Assembly (NCBI GenBank): GCA_965199975.1
Contig: OZ241340.1
Coordinates: forward strand, 1,984,001-2,048,000
Reading direction: 5' to 3'
Length of the DNA: 64,000 nucleotides
DNA from: JASLDZ01 sp965199975
GTDB taxonomy: Bacteria; Pseudomonadota; Alphaproteobacteria; Caulobacterales; Caulobacteraceae
The position numbers and the translations under genes are program-made. The notes under the pieces are model-generated. The model saw only the letters and a program-made list of their open reading frames with translations. It was not told where the DNA came from and searched no databases. Within the stretch, counting starts at the first letter, position 1. Every line of letters starts with the position of its first letter. Of this stretch, positions 24,001-30,438 are shown in pieces.

Positions 24001-25664
24001 CGCATGCCCTCGGCGGCGACCTCGCGCTCGACACCGCCTCGGCGGGAGGAGACCTGAGCTTGGTCGCCGACACCGGCGCCGCAAGCTTGCGCGACGCGAC
24101 CCTGACCGGCGCCGTGGCCGGCCCGCGCACGCTCACCATCACCGCGACGGGGAACGCCGTACTGGGCCGCGCCTCCGCCACGGGCGCCGCGGGGCGCCTG
24201 GCGCTGGCCGATCCCGGGCGCACGGCGGTGTCGGTGCGCTCCACCGGCGCGTCGGGCGGGGTGGCGCGAGTGGACGTGCAGGGCGACGCACGCCTGGCGC
24301 AGGTGGCCTCCGCCTCGGGCGACGTACTGGTGGCCGCCACCGGCGTGGTCACTGGCGCGCCGACGGGCTCTGACCTCTTCACCGCCGCCAAGGCGCTGAC
24401 CGTCACCTCGGGAGGCGACGCCACGCTCGGCGGCGCCTCCACCGCCGGCGGGGCCGCCTCCGTGGACGCGGGCGGCGTGCTCACCCTGGCGTCGCTCGTG
24501 GGCGACACCGTGCGCCTGCGGGCGACCGACCTCACGCTCACCGGGGCCCTGCAGGGGCGCGCCGCGTGCAGCGGCGCCTGCGCCGCGCCGACGGTCGCCA
24601 TCGAGAGCCGCAGCGGACCGTTGACTCTCGGGGCGGCGCCGGCCGTTGCGGGCTTCGCGCCCGGCGGCATGACCATCGACAGCGCCGAACTCGGTCGGGT
24701 CAAGGGCACCGACGTGGCGCTCTACGCCGGCAGCACCGTCGACGCCGCCCGGCGCGGCGATCTGCAGGTGGGCGACCTCTCGCTGAACGGCGGCGACATC
24801 GGCGTGCTGCGCCTGCTCGCCGGCCCCGCCAACACCGTCAGGGTCGCCGGCGTGGTGACGCCGACCGCGGCCAACACGGGCGCGCTGGTGATCGGGGGTG
24901 CGCAGGCGGCGGGCGGGTGGACGCCCCGGTCGATCTACGTCACCGGCGCCCTCGGTCAGGGATCGGCCAACGCCACCTCCACCGCCGTGGGCTTCGGCTC
25001 GGTGGAGCTGAATGCGGTGCGCGACGTGCTGATCGGCAGCCCCACCTTCGTGGCGGCGGTGACCGCCGCCGAACCCGCCGGCGGCGGCTCGGCGGTAGGA
25101 GCCATCAACATCACGCGCGGCCTGCCCGCCGGCGTGCAGGCGACCGCCGCCGAGCTGAACCGGGAGATCGTCACCACCGGCGCGCTGACCCTGAGGGCCG
25201 ATGGCTACGTCGTGTCGCAGAACACCGGCGCCATTGGCGAACAAGGGGGCCTGTTCCTCTCCAATCCCTCGCGCGCCGCCACCGTGCTGACCCTGGGCCG
25301 CACGGGCGCAGTGGGGGGATCGCTCACGCCGTCCCTGATCGATCTCTCCCTCTCCTTCGTGAACGGGGGAGGTACTGTCATCTCACGCCAGATCGCCGCC
25401 AGCTCGCCTGCCGTCGACCTGGGCGACCTCTCGCGGTCCGACGCCTACCGCATCAACGGTTGCTCCATCGGCGCGGCGACCTCCTGCACGCCCCTGCCCA
25501 ACACCATTGTGGACATTCGCATCAACAAGCTTGTGGAGGGCGTGCAGCTCGCCACCGACGACCCTCCGCCGGTGGACGATCCCACCATCACCGGCGCCGG
25601 CAACGAGGAGATCTGGCGCTCGCCCGCGGCCTGCTCTCCCGACAGCGGCGAACCGTGCCGATGA
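15003..25664 (+). CDS. Giant filamentous-haemagglutinin (TpsA) exoprotein, 3553 aa
   Basis: A two-partner secretion substrate expected to fold as a long beta-helix on or outside the cell surface. The N terminus has a signal peptide (about 1-43) and a TPS secretion domain (about 45-300) with GIVLNRTTG and YAPSGVIFGSGARVNVG. The latter replaces the usual NPNGI-type motif. The remainder is thousands of residues of short Gly/Ala/Thr/Leu-rich beta-helix repeats (for example GAVTLNGANAVGTL variants). A denser repeat block lies at about residues 2590-2790. The last 120 residues are less repetitive and contain a few Cys (GCSIG, SCTPL, ACSPD, EPCR). There is no VENN motif or toxin-like C terminus, so CDI function is unlikely. 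Its stop overlaps the CHAT gene start. Confidence 0.92.
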   Translation: MTRALSAAWNRPGPRRVLFACTAAGALATASGAGAGPTGAQAAAGVTHAPTITTSGGDTRVQLNQDRTIIDWKSLDVGKGEKLDFVFSDKTGIVLNRTTGPATINGQLNGCVVTCSVIGGNVWIYAPSGVIFGSGARVNVGSLLATTTPLTSDSAFLNGATDFTFNGGQAGGKVQVQAGAQLAAHAGALALIAPEVETQAGSSVSAKGTTLLAAAQNYRIRFDESAGGGFDLLDFQVPVSALQDGSVSATPLAVNGAVTGGSVVLAAVSRPSVVNAVVSVGGTAIATGATAGEGGSIVLTGSGSPGSAVDVSGVLQAAGGKIDVTAPAVSLEGRIDVSAPRGGGVVRLGGGARGQDATIADADMLTFAPGATIIADATSKGDGGSVTLWSSIATDFRGAITARGGPGGGAGGNAEVSGGRLNFAGTVDLRGPLGETGTLLLDPGAVEIVHTATTTGDLSTGSYTGASGPPPTDTQFTVDQIDAQLATSNVQIIAGTISFLDAGAYAFDYASAASAKNGNLVAFTADTSFVFGAATTKISAGSGIGLTFQATGDQFTLPATLTIATTAAGDIPATSAGNVTISGVGTTLLAGIDLEGTVDAGSSGAVTLSATGGAITQGVNGSVAAGTLSAQAAGGAVTLNSSNAVGTLALLDGEGASFTNGPDLTVTSATGRSGALTITSGGALTLSSGALGAASNVSLQGTGVEVMGALTLPSATLVTGTTGSVTFDGAVDGAFRLTTSTPTGSTVFRGAVGATTPLASLRAGAVTAGGPITTSGLLQTGALTLTASTALTSTGDNVSIAGASAGSGASGSNLVVSATSGTFASSAALTGLSGLGVRAQDASFASGNDVGTLAANLTVPAGAFSFSNGTNRLTVGAVGGATGLTVGNAKGISLTAGAITVDAAVTTAGGPIALSGASLALGADVNAKTSAATAGDVMLSASNGDITQTAGAITAGTLSAADTANSGAVTLNGANAVGTLTASQAGGGFAFTDASALTTTGTIQGATLALTAPSLTLGTSALKGATSVSLAATTGTVDQAAGGVITTGALKASGFTGVSLLGTGNAITTIARLAVTRAAADAAQTPAGDAITLVNGRSLSLVGAVDTNAGDITITAPGLTVRGGDVNAGSYTASMSTYGGHVTLATTSNGAIDIERPVAAGVSILLDSGSGAITENATPMNTQGVLTAPSLSLRGGAVTLGGANMVGTLASASTGALSLTNAQPLTVQTDSLSLGGALSVTTAGDLTFSSVAMTPAKLTSSYDVALVANGGALTTTGETLSGTDTTYSIKAASFNTAALSPTFNGSGQNFTVEQTAGALDLSAIGTTTVGGTLSLTADAGAVTATPANTLNVGAFKATGTSVSAGNVTASASGGIALTSTSGAVTVNGPLTADAGDATLIARGGGVAVNGLLTVSASDHMAVLSATGGDITQTAAISAPKLDAMSNGALTLTNAANVVTTLTRLAGGTSATFTDAAPGGLTVLAASAGTGALNLRNSGQAGALTLAGPLSAATQIALTSDTGAVGEQTGASASAATLTVRANSGVTLSAGSYAFGSADLLNMGAGAVSFTNGGMRDLNLVQAVTGGGNVTVASGGALHLMGAVKTGAGGSNTATLIAGGLLDQTGVGTITADRLSAQAGGGVDLSPAPNVVGALTLLKDTTPADTHGVKFNDTLSSPLAVVNVDGASGDVVLANTGGLALNVALTAAGHEATLTASNGAITGVGAITAGGLKLSATSVALTGANNNVARIDSLTASAGATFRDAAAGLTVAATNSGSGALDIGNTGGGITLTGASPAIVSGGAATLTAGGAIGQDAGAVLRAPSLSVAGASVTLTEANTAPVLTLLNASGGGSFTTTGGLQVLSAQTGGSALTLTAGAGLSISGGTGISGGLVTLKASGAVSQDAAGKVSAATLTGSAGSDFDLSLAANSVARLQAVSVGGVLALQDTQALTLAGAVGGATAKLLDPSATITQEAGSTLTAGTLTTTTAGGLMLTGANSIGTAQSLVNTGGVGITLNNASSSPLTVAKADAGGGDLKLTTGGDLRMTGPLTAGSATGTQTAMLTAGGAVSQAQGATLVVGVLTGAVGDLRLDQPGNGVGRISDLRSGAGVLLTDTAGLEISGALNAGGAVTLSAPLLTLDAGASLTAASATLTTTAGGVSLLGGYSVSGASTIVSAGTVTQGPGPVTSGVFGATAVGGIVLPVLQTPQISSLVNTGSGDITVTLATPLTTSGLISNAAGAVTLVNTGALAFTDAVDAGSTLVLTAPGGLSGVSAAAGGPATLTAAGVAFTGLVSAGGDLLVQAGAGPASFGALSGGNDITITAGPISVAGPVNVGRDYVLTGTDFNAGALAATFGAGGRDFLLTDTAGGLAFTSLHAPRTLMVTATDPVTGYGAISGGALTAGTGQVLVTGASISLSGPLMARGGGTVLAAKAGGVTLGDAVDVGAQSAVLTATGAVAQTGANGVTAGVLQVNAGAGIALGAANSVSQATLTNTGGGGILFNDLAAAVTIAAAVTGGGDIVLTAPNGALTVVGDLDAPGALRVVAGGDLSGSLFAARAGDLAIQAGGDVTGRALIASGAASLMARSTVFDTASVGGDLKATLSGSLGVRQTDVGGSAQVSAVSASLDTLSVGRDLTLVTDDAFGSATTTVGGSATLRNGSATLTTLTVAGDLGATVSGPFSVVTLSTGGSAQAAASQISFGDLSVGRDLGLATPGSLTVSSARVGGGANLDVGSAAIGSLAVAGDLGARVGGALSGRTLAVRGSAQVSAVSASLDTLSVGRDLTLSAPGAIRLGELVGHSAGALSISGGEVLIGAPSGSGVAAANVLDVDPAGTVRIVSAGDVRVAVSGPARLASVVAGGGLDVLAVNGDAGVADATANGALSVVSQGGSASLGRVSLTGAGPATVTATQDVLLGGGSGVAGADMTLSAPAGLLTVTAGRDVLAAYAGDVALGGAQAGRTLALTAGGLLSAPVLSAGGDARLTGATVRVAAATAGGSLAAHALGGDLALDTASAGGDLSLVADTGAASLRDATLTGAVAGPRTLTITATGNAVLGRASATGAAGRLALADPGRTAVSVRSTGASGGVARVDVQGDARLAQVASASGDVLVAATGVVTGAPTGSDLFTAAKALTVTSGGDATLGGASTAGGAASVDAGGVLTLASLVGDTVRLRATDLTLTGALQGRAACSGACAAPTVAIESRSGPLTLGAAPAVAGFAPGGMTIDSAELGRVKGTDVALYAGSTVDAARRGDLQVGDLSLNGGDIGVLRLLAGPANTVRVAGVVTPTAANTGALVIGGAQAAGGWTPRSIYVTGALGQGSANATSTAVGFGSVELNAVRDVLIGSPTFVAAVTAAEPAGGGSAVGAINITRGLPAGVQATAAELNREIVTTGALTLRADGYVVSQNTGAIGEQGGLFLSNPSRAATVLTLGRTGAVGGSLTPSLIDLSLSFVNGGGTVISRQIAASSPAVDLGDLSRSDAYRINGCSIGAATSCTPLPNTIVDIRINKLVEGVQLATDDPPPVDDPTITGAGNEEIWRSPAACSPDSGEPCR
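22843..22912 (+). repeat. 70-bp direct repeat, copy 1, inside the exoprotein gene
   Basis: Bases 22843-22912 recur at 23287-23356 with two mismatches, giving the same AQVSAVSASLDTLSVGRDL segment twice in the protein, 444 bp (148 codons) apart. The spacing is a multiple of three, so recombination between copies would keep the frame. Confidence 0.9.
23287..23356 (+). repeat. 70-bp direct repeat, copy 2, inside the exoprotein gene
   Basis: Second copy of the near-identical 70-bp unit that starts at 22843. The intervening DNA encodes degenerate versions of the same VGRDL-type beta-helix turns, so this block grew by duplication. The low divergence of these two copies suggests recent duplication or gene conversion. 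Confidence 0.9.
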
Positions 25665-28600
25665 GGGCTGCGGGCGCGGTCGCCCTCCTGCTGGCCGCGG
25701 TCGGTCTGGCGCGCGGCGCGTCCGCGGCGACGGCGGCCGCCGACCGCTTCCCACTGGGCGTCAGCGCCGGCAGCGGCGCGGTGTGCGAGGCGGTGCGCAA
25801 CGACGAGGACCCCGGCGCTCAGCAGCGGGGCGCCCGCGCCTGGGACGTGCGCTGCCGTGGGTGGAACTCGACGCTCGGCAAGCTCTACGCCTACGCCTGG
25901 AACGGCCGGGCGGCGGTGGGAAGCGGCGGTGTGTGGACCCGCGCCCTGGCCGGGCACGCCACCTGCGGCCCCTCAACCCCGACGGTCGTGCAGGGTGTGG
26001 CCGACGCGCGGCGCGCAGAGTGCACCGCCTTCGACGCCAAGGTGGCCTACCTCGCGCTCTCCGGGGTGCGCGGCGGGCGCGGCGTCGCCGCCGAGGGCTT
26101 CGCCAATCTGGCGGACGTGCTTGGCGTCGGGATGAAGGTGGTGGCCGGCGCTGAGCGGCCGCCAAAGGCCACGCAGCAGCTCGCGTCAGGCGGCGACTCC
26201 GGCGGGAGCGGCGGGCTCGCGGCGGCGACGGCGGCGGCGGCGTCCTCGCCCGAGAACCTGCGCGAGCGCGGCTACAGCCGCAACCTGGCATGGCGGTTCG
26301 CCGATGCAGAGACCGACTTCTCCGCTCTGGCGCAGGATACGGCGGCGCCGCGCCAAGTGCGGGCGGAGGCCCTGCTGAATTGGGCGCTGAACACCTCCAA
26401 CGTGGGCCGCTTCGCGCGGGCCGACGCCCTCTTCGCCGAGGCCAAGGCTCTGGTCGGCGGCGACTCGGCGCTGAACGGCGCCTACCTCAGCTACCAGGCT
26501 CTGCACCTGCGTAACCAGAAGCGCTTCAAGGAGGCCATCGTCTCCGCCCAGGCGGCCCGCCGAGCCTTTACTAGCCTTGCCCCCAGCGACGCAGGCGGCG
26601 GCGCTGCGCCCGCACCCACCGTGGACGCCGCGGGCGGCGTCCTGATCGGACCCGCGTTGGCGTCGTCTCTGCGCGACACCACAGCCTTCACCACCGTCGG
26701 GCTCGACCCGGCGGCGCGCATCAAGGTGCAGATCGCGCAGACCTTCTTGACGGAGGCCACCTGCGACGACGCGCTGGGCGAGCGTGGCGCGGCGCGTGCG
26801 GCGTTGGAGCGCGCCCGGCTGATCCTAGCCGAGCCGGGCTTGGCGCGCATCGCTGTCTGGCTGCGGGTGCAGGTCGAGACGGAGCTTGCTCACGAGGACG
26901 AGCGCGCCGGCCGGGGCGCCGCCGCCCGCGAGCGGCTGGCGCTGGCGCTCCAGGAGCTGCGCGCGCGTCAGGCCGGTTCGCCGGTGGAGGCCTACCTCGT
27001 GCTCGAGCTGGCGCGGGCCGAGGCCAGCGCGGGCGACCAGGCCGGAGCGCTGCGTGACTTCCAGCAGGCGGTGGAGCTGTTCAAGTCCACCCGCGGCGCG
27101 CTGGGCGCATCGGCGGACTCGGTCGACGTCTACTTCAACCTGCTGCTCAGCCGAATCGTCGCCGATCCTGACCACATGGACGCCTACGCCGAGCGCTTCC
27201 TGGCGGCGGCCGAGAGCCTGGGCAGCGAAGCCACCGCCGACACCGTGGCCCGCCTCTCGGCCCGGCTGAATCAGAGCGACAGCGCCTCGGCCGGCCTCAT
27301 CCGGGCGCTGGAAGACACGCGCCGCCAGGTGCGGTTGAAGGAGGCGCAGATCGCCCAGGGGCAGGCGGCGGGAACCCTCGCGCCCGTGACGCGCGCCGCC
27401 CAGGACGCCGAGCTGAAGACCCTGTCCGCCCAGGCCGCCGAGCTGGAGGCCAAGGTCGCCGCCGTAGATCCCCGCTATGGCCAGCTCGTCACCACCCAGA
27501 TCTCGCTCAAGGCGTTGCAGCAGAAGCTGCGCTACGGCGAGGTGTTCGTGAAGACGGTGCTGCTGGACCAGGTGGGCTACGGCATCGCGGTCGGGCACGA
27601 CTTCGCCATCCCCTACCGCATCGAGACGCCCAAGGCCGAGCTGGAGGCCATGGTGGTTAAGCTGCGCCGGCCCTTCGAGACGGAGGGACGCCTGCCCGCC
27701 TACGACGTGGCCTCAAGCAACGCCTTCTTCACCGCGGTCTTCGGCCCCGTGCGCGAGCGGCTGGTGGAAGCCAAGCACGTCATCTACGAGCCCGATCCCG
27801 TCACCCTCAGCCTCCCGATCGCGGCGCTCGCGACCGACGAGGCGAGCGCGGGGCTCATCGCCAAGCGGCGCGCAGCGATCCGGGCGGCGGGGGAGGGAGT
27901 GCTATCCTACGACGGCGTGGCCTGGCTCGGCCGCACCGCGCAGACGTCGCTGGTGGTCTCGGCCGCGAGCTTCGTCCAGTCGCGCGATGCACCAGCCTCG
28001 CCGGCGGCGCGTCCGTTCCTCGGTTTCGGCGCCTCGCTACAGCCCTCGCCCGCCGATCCCCGCGCCTTCTCCTCCATTGTGGACCATGCCGGGCGCGGCG
28101 GCGCCGCCGTAGAAGAGGAGGTCTGCCGCGCCACCCGCGCGGCCCTGCTGAACCTGAAGCCGCTAGACGAAGCGGCGCAGGAGCTCAGCGCGGTGGGCGC
28201 AAGCTTGAACGCCGGCCCCGGCTCGAAGGTGACGGGCGCGGCCTTCAGCGACGGGGATATCATCCGGCGCCGGGATCTCGATACCTTCCGCGTGGTCTAC
28301 TTCGCCACGCACGGCCTCCTCCCCAAGCCCGGCGGCTGCCTGCCGGAGCCGGCGCTCCTCACCTCGGTGGACGACGCCGCGCCCGTTGGCGACGGGCTCC
28401 TGACGGTGACCGACATCCTGGGCCTGAAGCTCGACGCCGACCTCGTGGTGCTCTCGGCCTGCGACACCGGCGGGTCGGTGGTGGGCGAGCTCGACAGCTC
28501 GGGCCTCGGCGGCTCGGCCGAGGCGCTGGGCGGCCTCACCCGCGCCTTCATCTACGCCGGCGCGCGCAGCCTGATCGTGTCGCACTGGCAGGTGGACAGC

Positions 28601-28777
28601 CAAGCCACCGTAAAGCTGATGACGAGCATGTTCGCCGCCGGCCAGCCCTCGCTCGGCGCCTCTCTCAGGTGGGCCCAAGCCAAGCTGATGGCCTCGCCCG
28701 ACCAGTTCTCCCACCCCTACTATTGGGCCGCCTTCACGGTGGTGGGTGATTCCGCCCGCCCCATGCCGGCCCGCTGA
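25661..28777 (+). CDS. Exported TPR-CHAT (caspase-like) protein
   Basis: A 1038-aa protein with an N-terminal signal peptide (1-23), a Cys-containing N-terminal module, a helical TPR-like region (about 190-540), a predicted coiled coil (about 545-620) and a C-terminal CHAT domain. CHAT domains are clan CD (caspase/separase-like) peptidases. The expected dyad is present: His884 in VYFATHG and Cys934 in LSACDTG. The start ATG at 25661 overlaps the stop of the exoprotein gene, so the two are translationally coupled; the open frame upstream is a shadow. tssA starts 17 bp downstream. Processing the exoprotein, or acting with it at the surface, are plausible jobs, but the substrate is unknown. The signal peptide implies action outside the cytoplasm. 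Confidence 0.9.
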   Translation: MRAAGAVALLLAAVGLARGASAATAAADRFPLGVSAGSGAVCEAVRNDEDPGAQQRGARAWDVRCRGWNSTLGKLYAYAWNGRAAVGSGGVWTRALAGHATCGPSTPTVVQGVADARRAECTAFDAKVAYLALSGVRGGRGVAAEGFANLADVLGVGMKVVAGAERPPKATQQLASGGDSGGSGGLAAATAAAASSPENLRERGYSRNLAWRFADAETDFSALAQDTAAPRQVRAEALLNWALNTSNVGRFARADALFAEAKALVGGDSALNGAYLSYQALHLRNQKRFKEAIVSAQAARRAFTSLAPSDAGGGAAPAPTVDAAGGVLIGPALASSLRDTTAFTTVGLDPAARIKVQIAQTFLTEATCDDALGERGAARAALERARLILAEPGLARIAVWLRVQVETELAHEDERAGRGAAARERLALALQELRARQAGSPVEAYLVLELARAEASAGDQAGALRDFQQAVELFKSTRGALGASADSVDVYFNLLLSRIVADPDHMDAYAERFLAAAESLGSEATADTVARLSARLNQSDSASAGLIRALEDTRRQVRLKEAQIAQGQAAGTLAPVTRAAQDAELKTLSAQAAELEAKVAAVDPRYGQLVTTQISLKALQQKLRYGEVFVKTVLLDQVGYGIAVGHDFAIPYRIETPKAELEAMVVKLRRPFETEGRLPAYDVASSNAFFTAVFGPVRERLVEAKHVIYEPDPVTLSLPIAALATDEASAGLIAKRRAAIRAAGEGVLSYDGVAWLGRTAQTSLVVSAASFVQSRDAPASPAARPFLGFGASLQPSPADPRAFSSIVDHAGRGGAAVEEEVCRATRAALLNLKPLDEAAQELSAVGASLNAGPGSKVTGAAFSDGDIIRRRDLDTFRVVYFATHGLLPKPGGCLPEPALLTSVDDAAPVGDGLLTVTDILGLKLDADLVVLSACDTGGSVVGELDSSGLGGSAEALGGLTRAFIYAGARSLIVSHWQVDSQATVKLMTSMFAAGQPSLGASLRWAQAKLMASPDQFSHPYYWAAFTVVGDSARPMPAR

Positions 28778-28794
28778 TCGATGGAGCTTCCTTC

Positions 28795-29799
28795 ATGGCC
28801 CTGACCCTTGAGGCCATCCTAGAGCCCGTCTCGGAGGAGGCGCCCACCGGCGAGGATCTCTCCTATTCCAACGAGCGCGCCGAGATCGAGCAGGCCTTCG
28901 AGCAGACCGGCGACGGGCTGGACGGCGAGGATCAGCCGGAGCGCGACTGGCGCGGCGTGCTGCGCCTGATCGACGGCCAGTTCCAGCAGACCAAGGACGT
29001 GTGGCTTGCCGCCTATCTCGCCCGCGCCGGCGCGGAAAGCGGCGACCTGGAGGTGGTCGTCACCGGAGTGCAGGCGCTCGCGGGCCTTTTCGAACAGTTC
29101 TGGGAGACGGTGCACCCGACCCTGGACGAGCTCGGCGTTCCCGGCCGCAAGGCGCCCTGCGATTCGCTGGCGAACCGGCGCACCTTCATCATCCCGCTCG
29201 AGCGCACCGTCCTGATCGCCCATCCCCGCCTGGGACGCTTCACCGGGGCCGACCTGCAGCGCTTCGCCAGCGAAGGGGGCGCGGCCGAAGGCTACGGCCT
29301 GTTCCGCGCCGCCCTGGAGGAGATCGGCGATGCAGGTCTGGAGCAGGCGGTCGCGCGCTTAGACAGCGTGGAGGACGGCTTGCGCCGCGCCGACCGCGCC
29401 TTCACCGAAGGCGCCTCTGGCGAGGAGGGGGCGAACTTCCAGCCGACCCTGGCCACGATCGCCCAGATCCGCACGAGCGTGCGCTCCTTCTTGTCCACGG
29501 ACGCAGGTGCAGCGGAGGACGGGCTCTCCGAAGCCGGCGCGGCCGCTGAACCGGGCGCCCCGCGCGGGGCGGCGCTCGCGGGCGCGATCTCCTCGCGCGA
29601 AGAGGTGATCCGCGCCTTCGGCCTGATCGGCGACTACTATCGCAAGCGCGAGCCCGGCCACCCCATGCCCACCCTGCTGGAGCGGGCCCAGGCGTGGGTG
29701 ACCATGGATTTCATCGCGTTGATGCGCGACATCGCGCCCGACGGCGTGGAGCAGGCTGAACTGGTGCTGAGGGCGCGGCCGGTGGAAGAGGAAGATTAG
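28795..29799 (+). CDS. tssA: TssA (ImpA-type) T6SS baseplate/cap protein
   Basis: A 334-aa protein whose N-terminal 120 residues match the ImpA_N domain: EEAPTGEDLSYSNE, then ERDWRGVLRLI and TKDVWLAAYLARA. TssA proteins prime baseplate assembly and guide tail polymerisation. The C-terminal half has the SREEVIRAFGLIGDYYRKREPGHPMPTLLERAQ pattern, with YxxxEPxHP conserved, typical of the short TssA class. It starts 17 bp after the CHAT stop, so it appears to share that transcript. A 9-bp-stem hairpin lies between it and tssB. Confidence 0.94.
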   Translation: MALTLEAILEPVSEEAPTGEDLSYSNERAEIEQAFEQTGDGLDGEDQPERDWRGVLRLIDGQFQQTKDVWLAAYLARAGAESGDLEVVVTGVQALAGLFEQFWETVHPTLDELGVPGRKAPCDSLANRRTFIIPLERTVLIAHPRLGRFTGADLQRFASEGGAAEGYGLFRAALEEIGDAGLEQAVARLDSVEDGLRRADRAFTEGASGEEGANFQPTLATIAQIRTSVRSFLSTDAGAAEDGLSEAGAAAEPGAPRGAALAGAISSREEVIRAFGLIGDYYRKREPGHPMPTLLERAQAWVTMDFIALMRDIAPDGVEQAELVLRARPVEEED

Positions 29800-29818
29800 G
29801 ATATCGTACGGAATGTCG

Positions 29819-29845
29819 CAGGCCGCCGCCATTGAGGGCGGCCTG
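29819..29845 (+). terminator. Intergenic hairpin between tssA and tssB
   Basis: A perfect 9-bp stem (29819-29827 with 29837-29845) and a 9-nt loop fall in the 97-bp tssA-tssB gap. No T-run follows, so full termination is doubtful. It may act as a partial terminator or as an mRNA stabiliser that sets tssBC-hcp levels apart from the upstream genes. Confidence 0.4.
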
Positions 29846-29896
29846 TTCGAGCCATAAGGTCCGCCCCGCCTGCAGCTGGAACGACGAGGGTCTGCG

Positions 29897-30406
29897 ATGT
29901 CTTCGAAGAGCGGTCAAAAGTTCATCAAGGAAAATCGGGCACCGCGCGTTCACATCGAGTACGATGTCGAGACCTATGGCTCGCGCCAGAAGGTCGATCT
30001 GCCCTTCGTGATGGGCGTGATGTCGGACCTGTCCGGCAAGTCGGAAGTCGAGAAGAAGACGCTCGACAAGCGCGACTTCACCGAATTCGATATGGACAAC
30101 TTCGAGCAGCGCATGGAGGCGATCGCCCCGCGTGCGGTGTTCCAGGTCGACAACACCCTAACCGGCGACGGCAAGCTGGCCGTCGACCTCACCTTCAAGA
30201 CCATGGACGACTTCACACCCGGCAAGGTCGCCCAGCAGGTGCCGGCGCTGAAGAAGCTGCTCGACGCCCGCCAGGAGCTCAGCGACCTCATGGCCTACAT
30301 GGACGGCAAGGACGGCGCCCAGGACCTGCTCGACAAGGTGCTGAAGGATCCGGACCTGATGAAGAGCCTGGCCTCGGCCAAGGCCAACACCACCGACGAA
30401 GCCTGA
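29897..30406 (+). CDS. tssB: TssB (VipA), T6SS contractile sheath small subunit
   Basis: A 169-aa sheath subunit that forms the contractile sleeve with TssC. Family motifs are visible: PRVHIEYDVETYG, LPFVMGVMSDLSGK, FTEFDMDNFEQRM and LTGDGKLAVDLTFK. Length is standard. It is followed 32 bp later by tssC, the invariant sheath pair. Confidence 0.97.
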   Translation: MSSKSGQKFIKENRAPRVHIEYDVETYGSRQKVDLPFVMGVMSDLSGKSEVEKKTLDKRDFTEFDMDNFEQRMEAIAPRAVFQVDNTLTGDGKLAVDLTFKTMDDFTPGKVAQQVPALKKLLDARQELSDLMAYMDGKDGAQDLLDKVLKDPDLMKSLASAKANTTDEA

Positions 30407-30438
30407 TCGCGCGCCGCCGGAACCTGTAGGAACACGCC

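Noticed and set aside
23412..25244. Long antisense open frames (up to 610 codons) across the exoprotein gene
   Set aside because: Caused by high GC and repeats; low-complexity Pro/Ala/Arg products with no ribosome sites or domain patterns.
24566..25660. A 365-residue N-terminal extension of the CHAT protein
   Set aside because: It overlaps the exoprotein in another frame, is Arg-rich noise, and ATG 25661 begins a proper signal peptide.
15003..25664. CDI (contact-dependent inhibition) system
   Set aside because: No VENN motif, no toxin-like C terminus and no immunity gene after the exoprotein.
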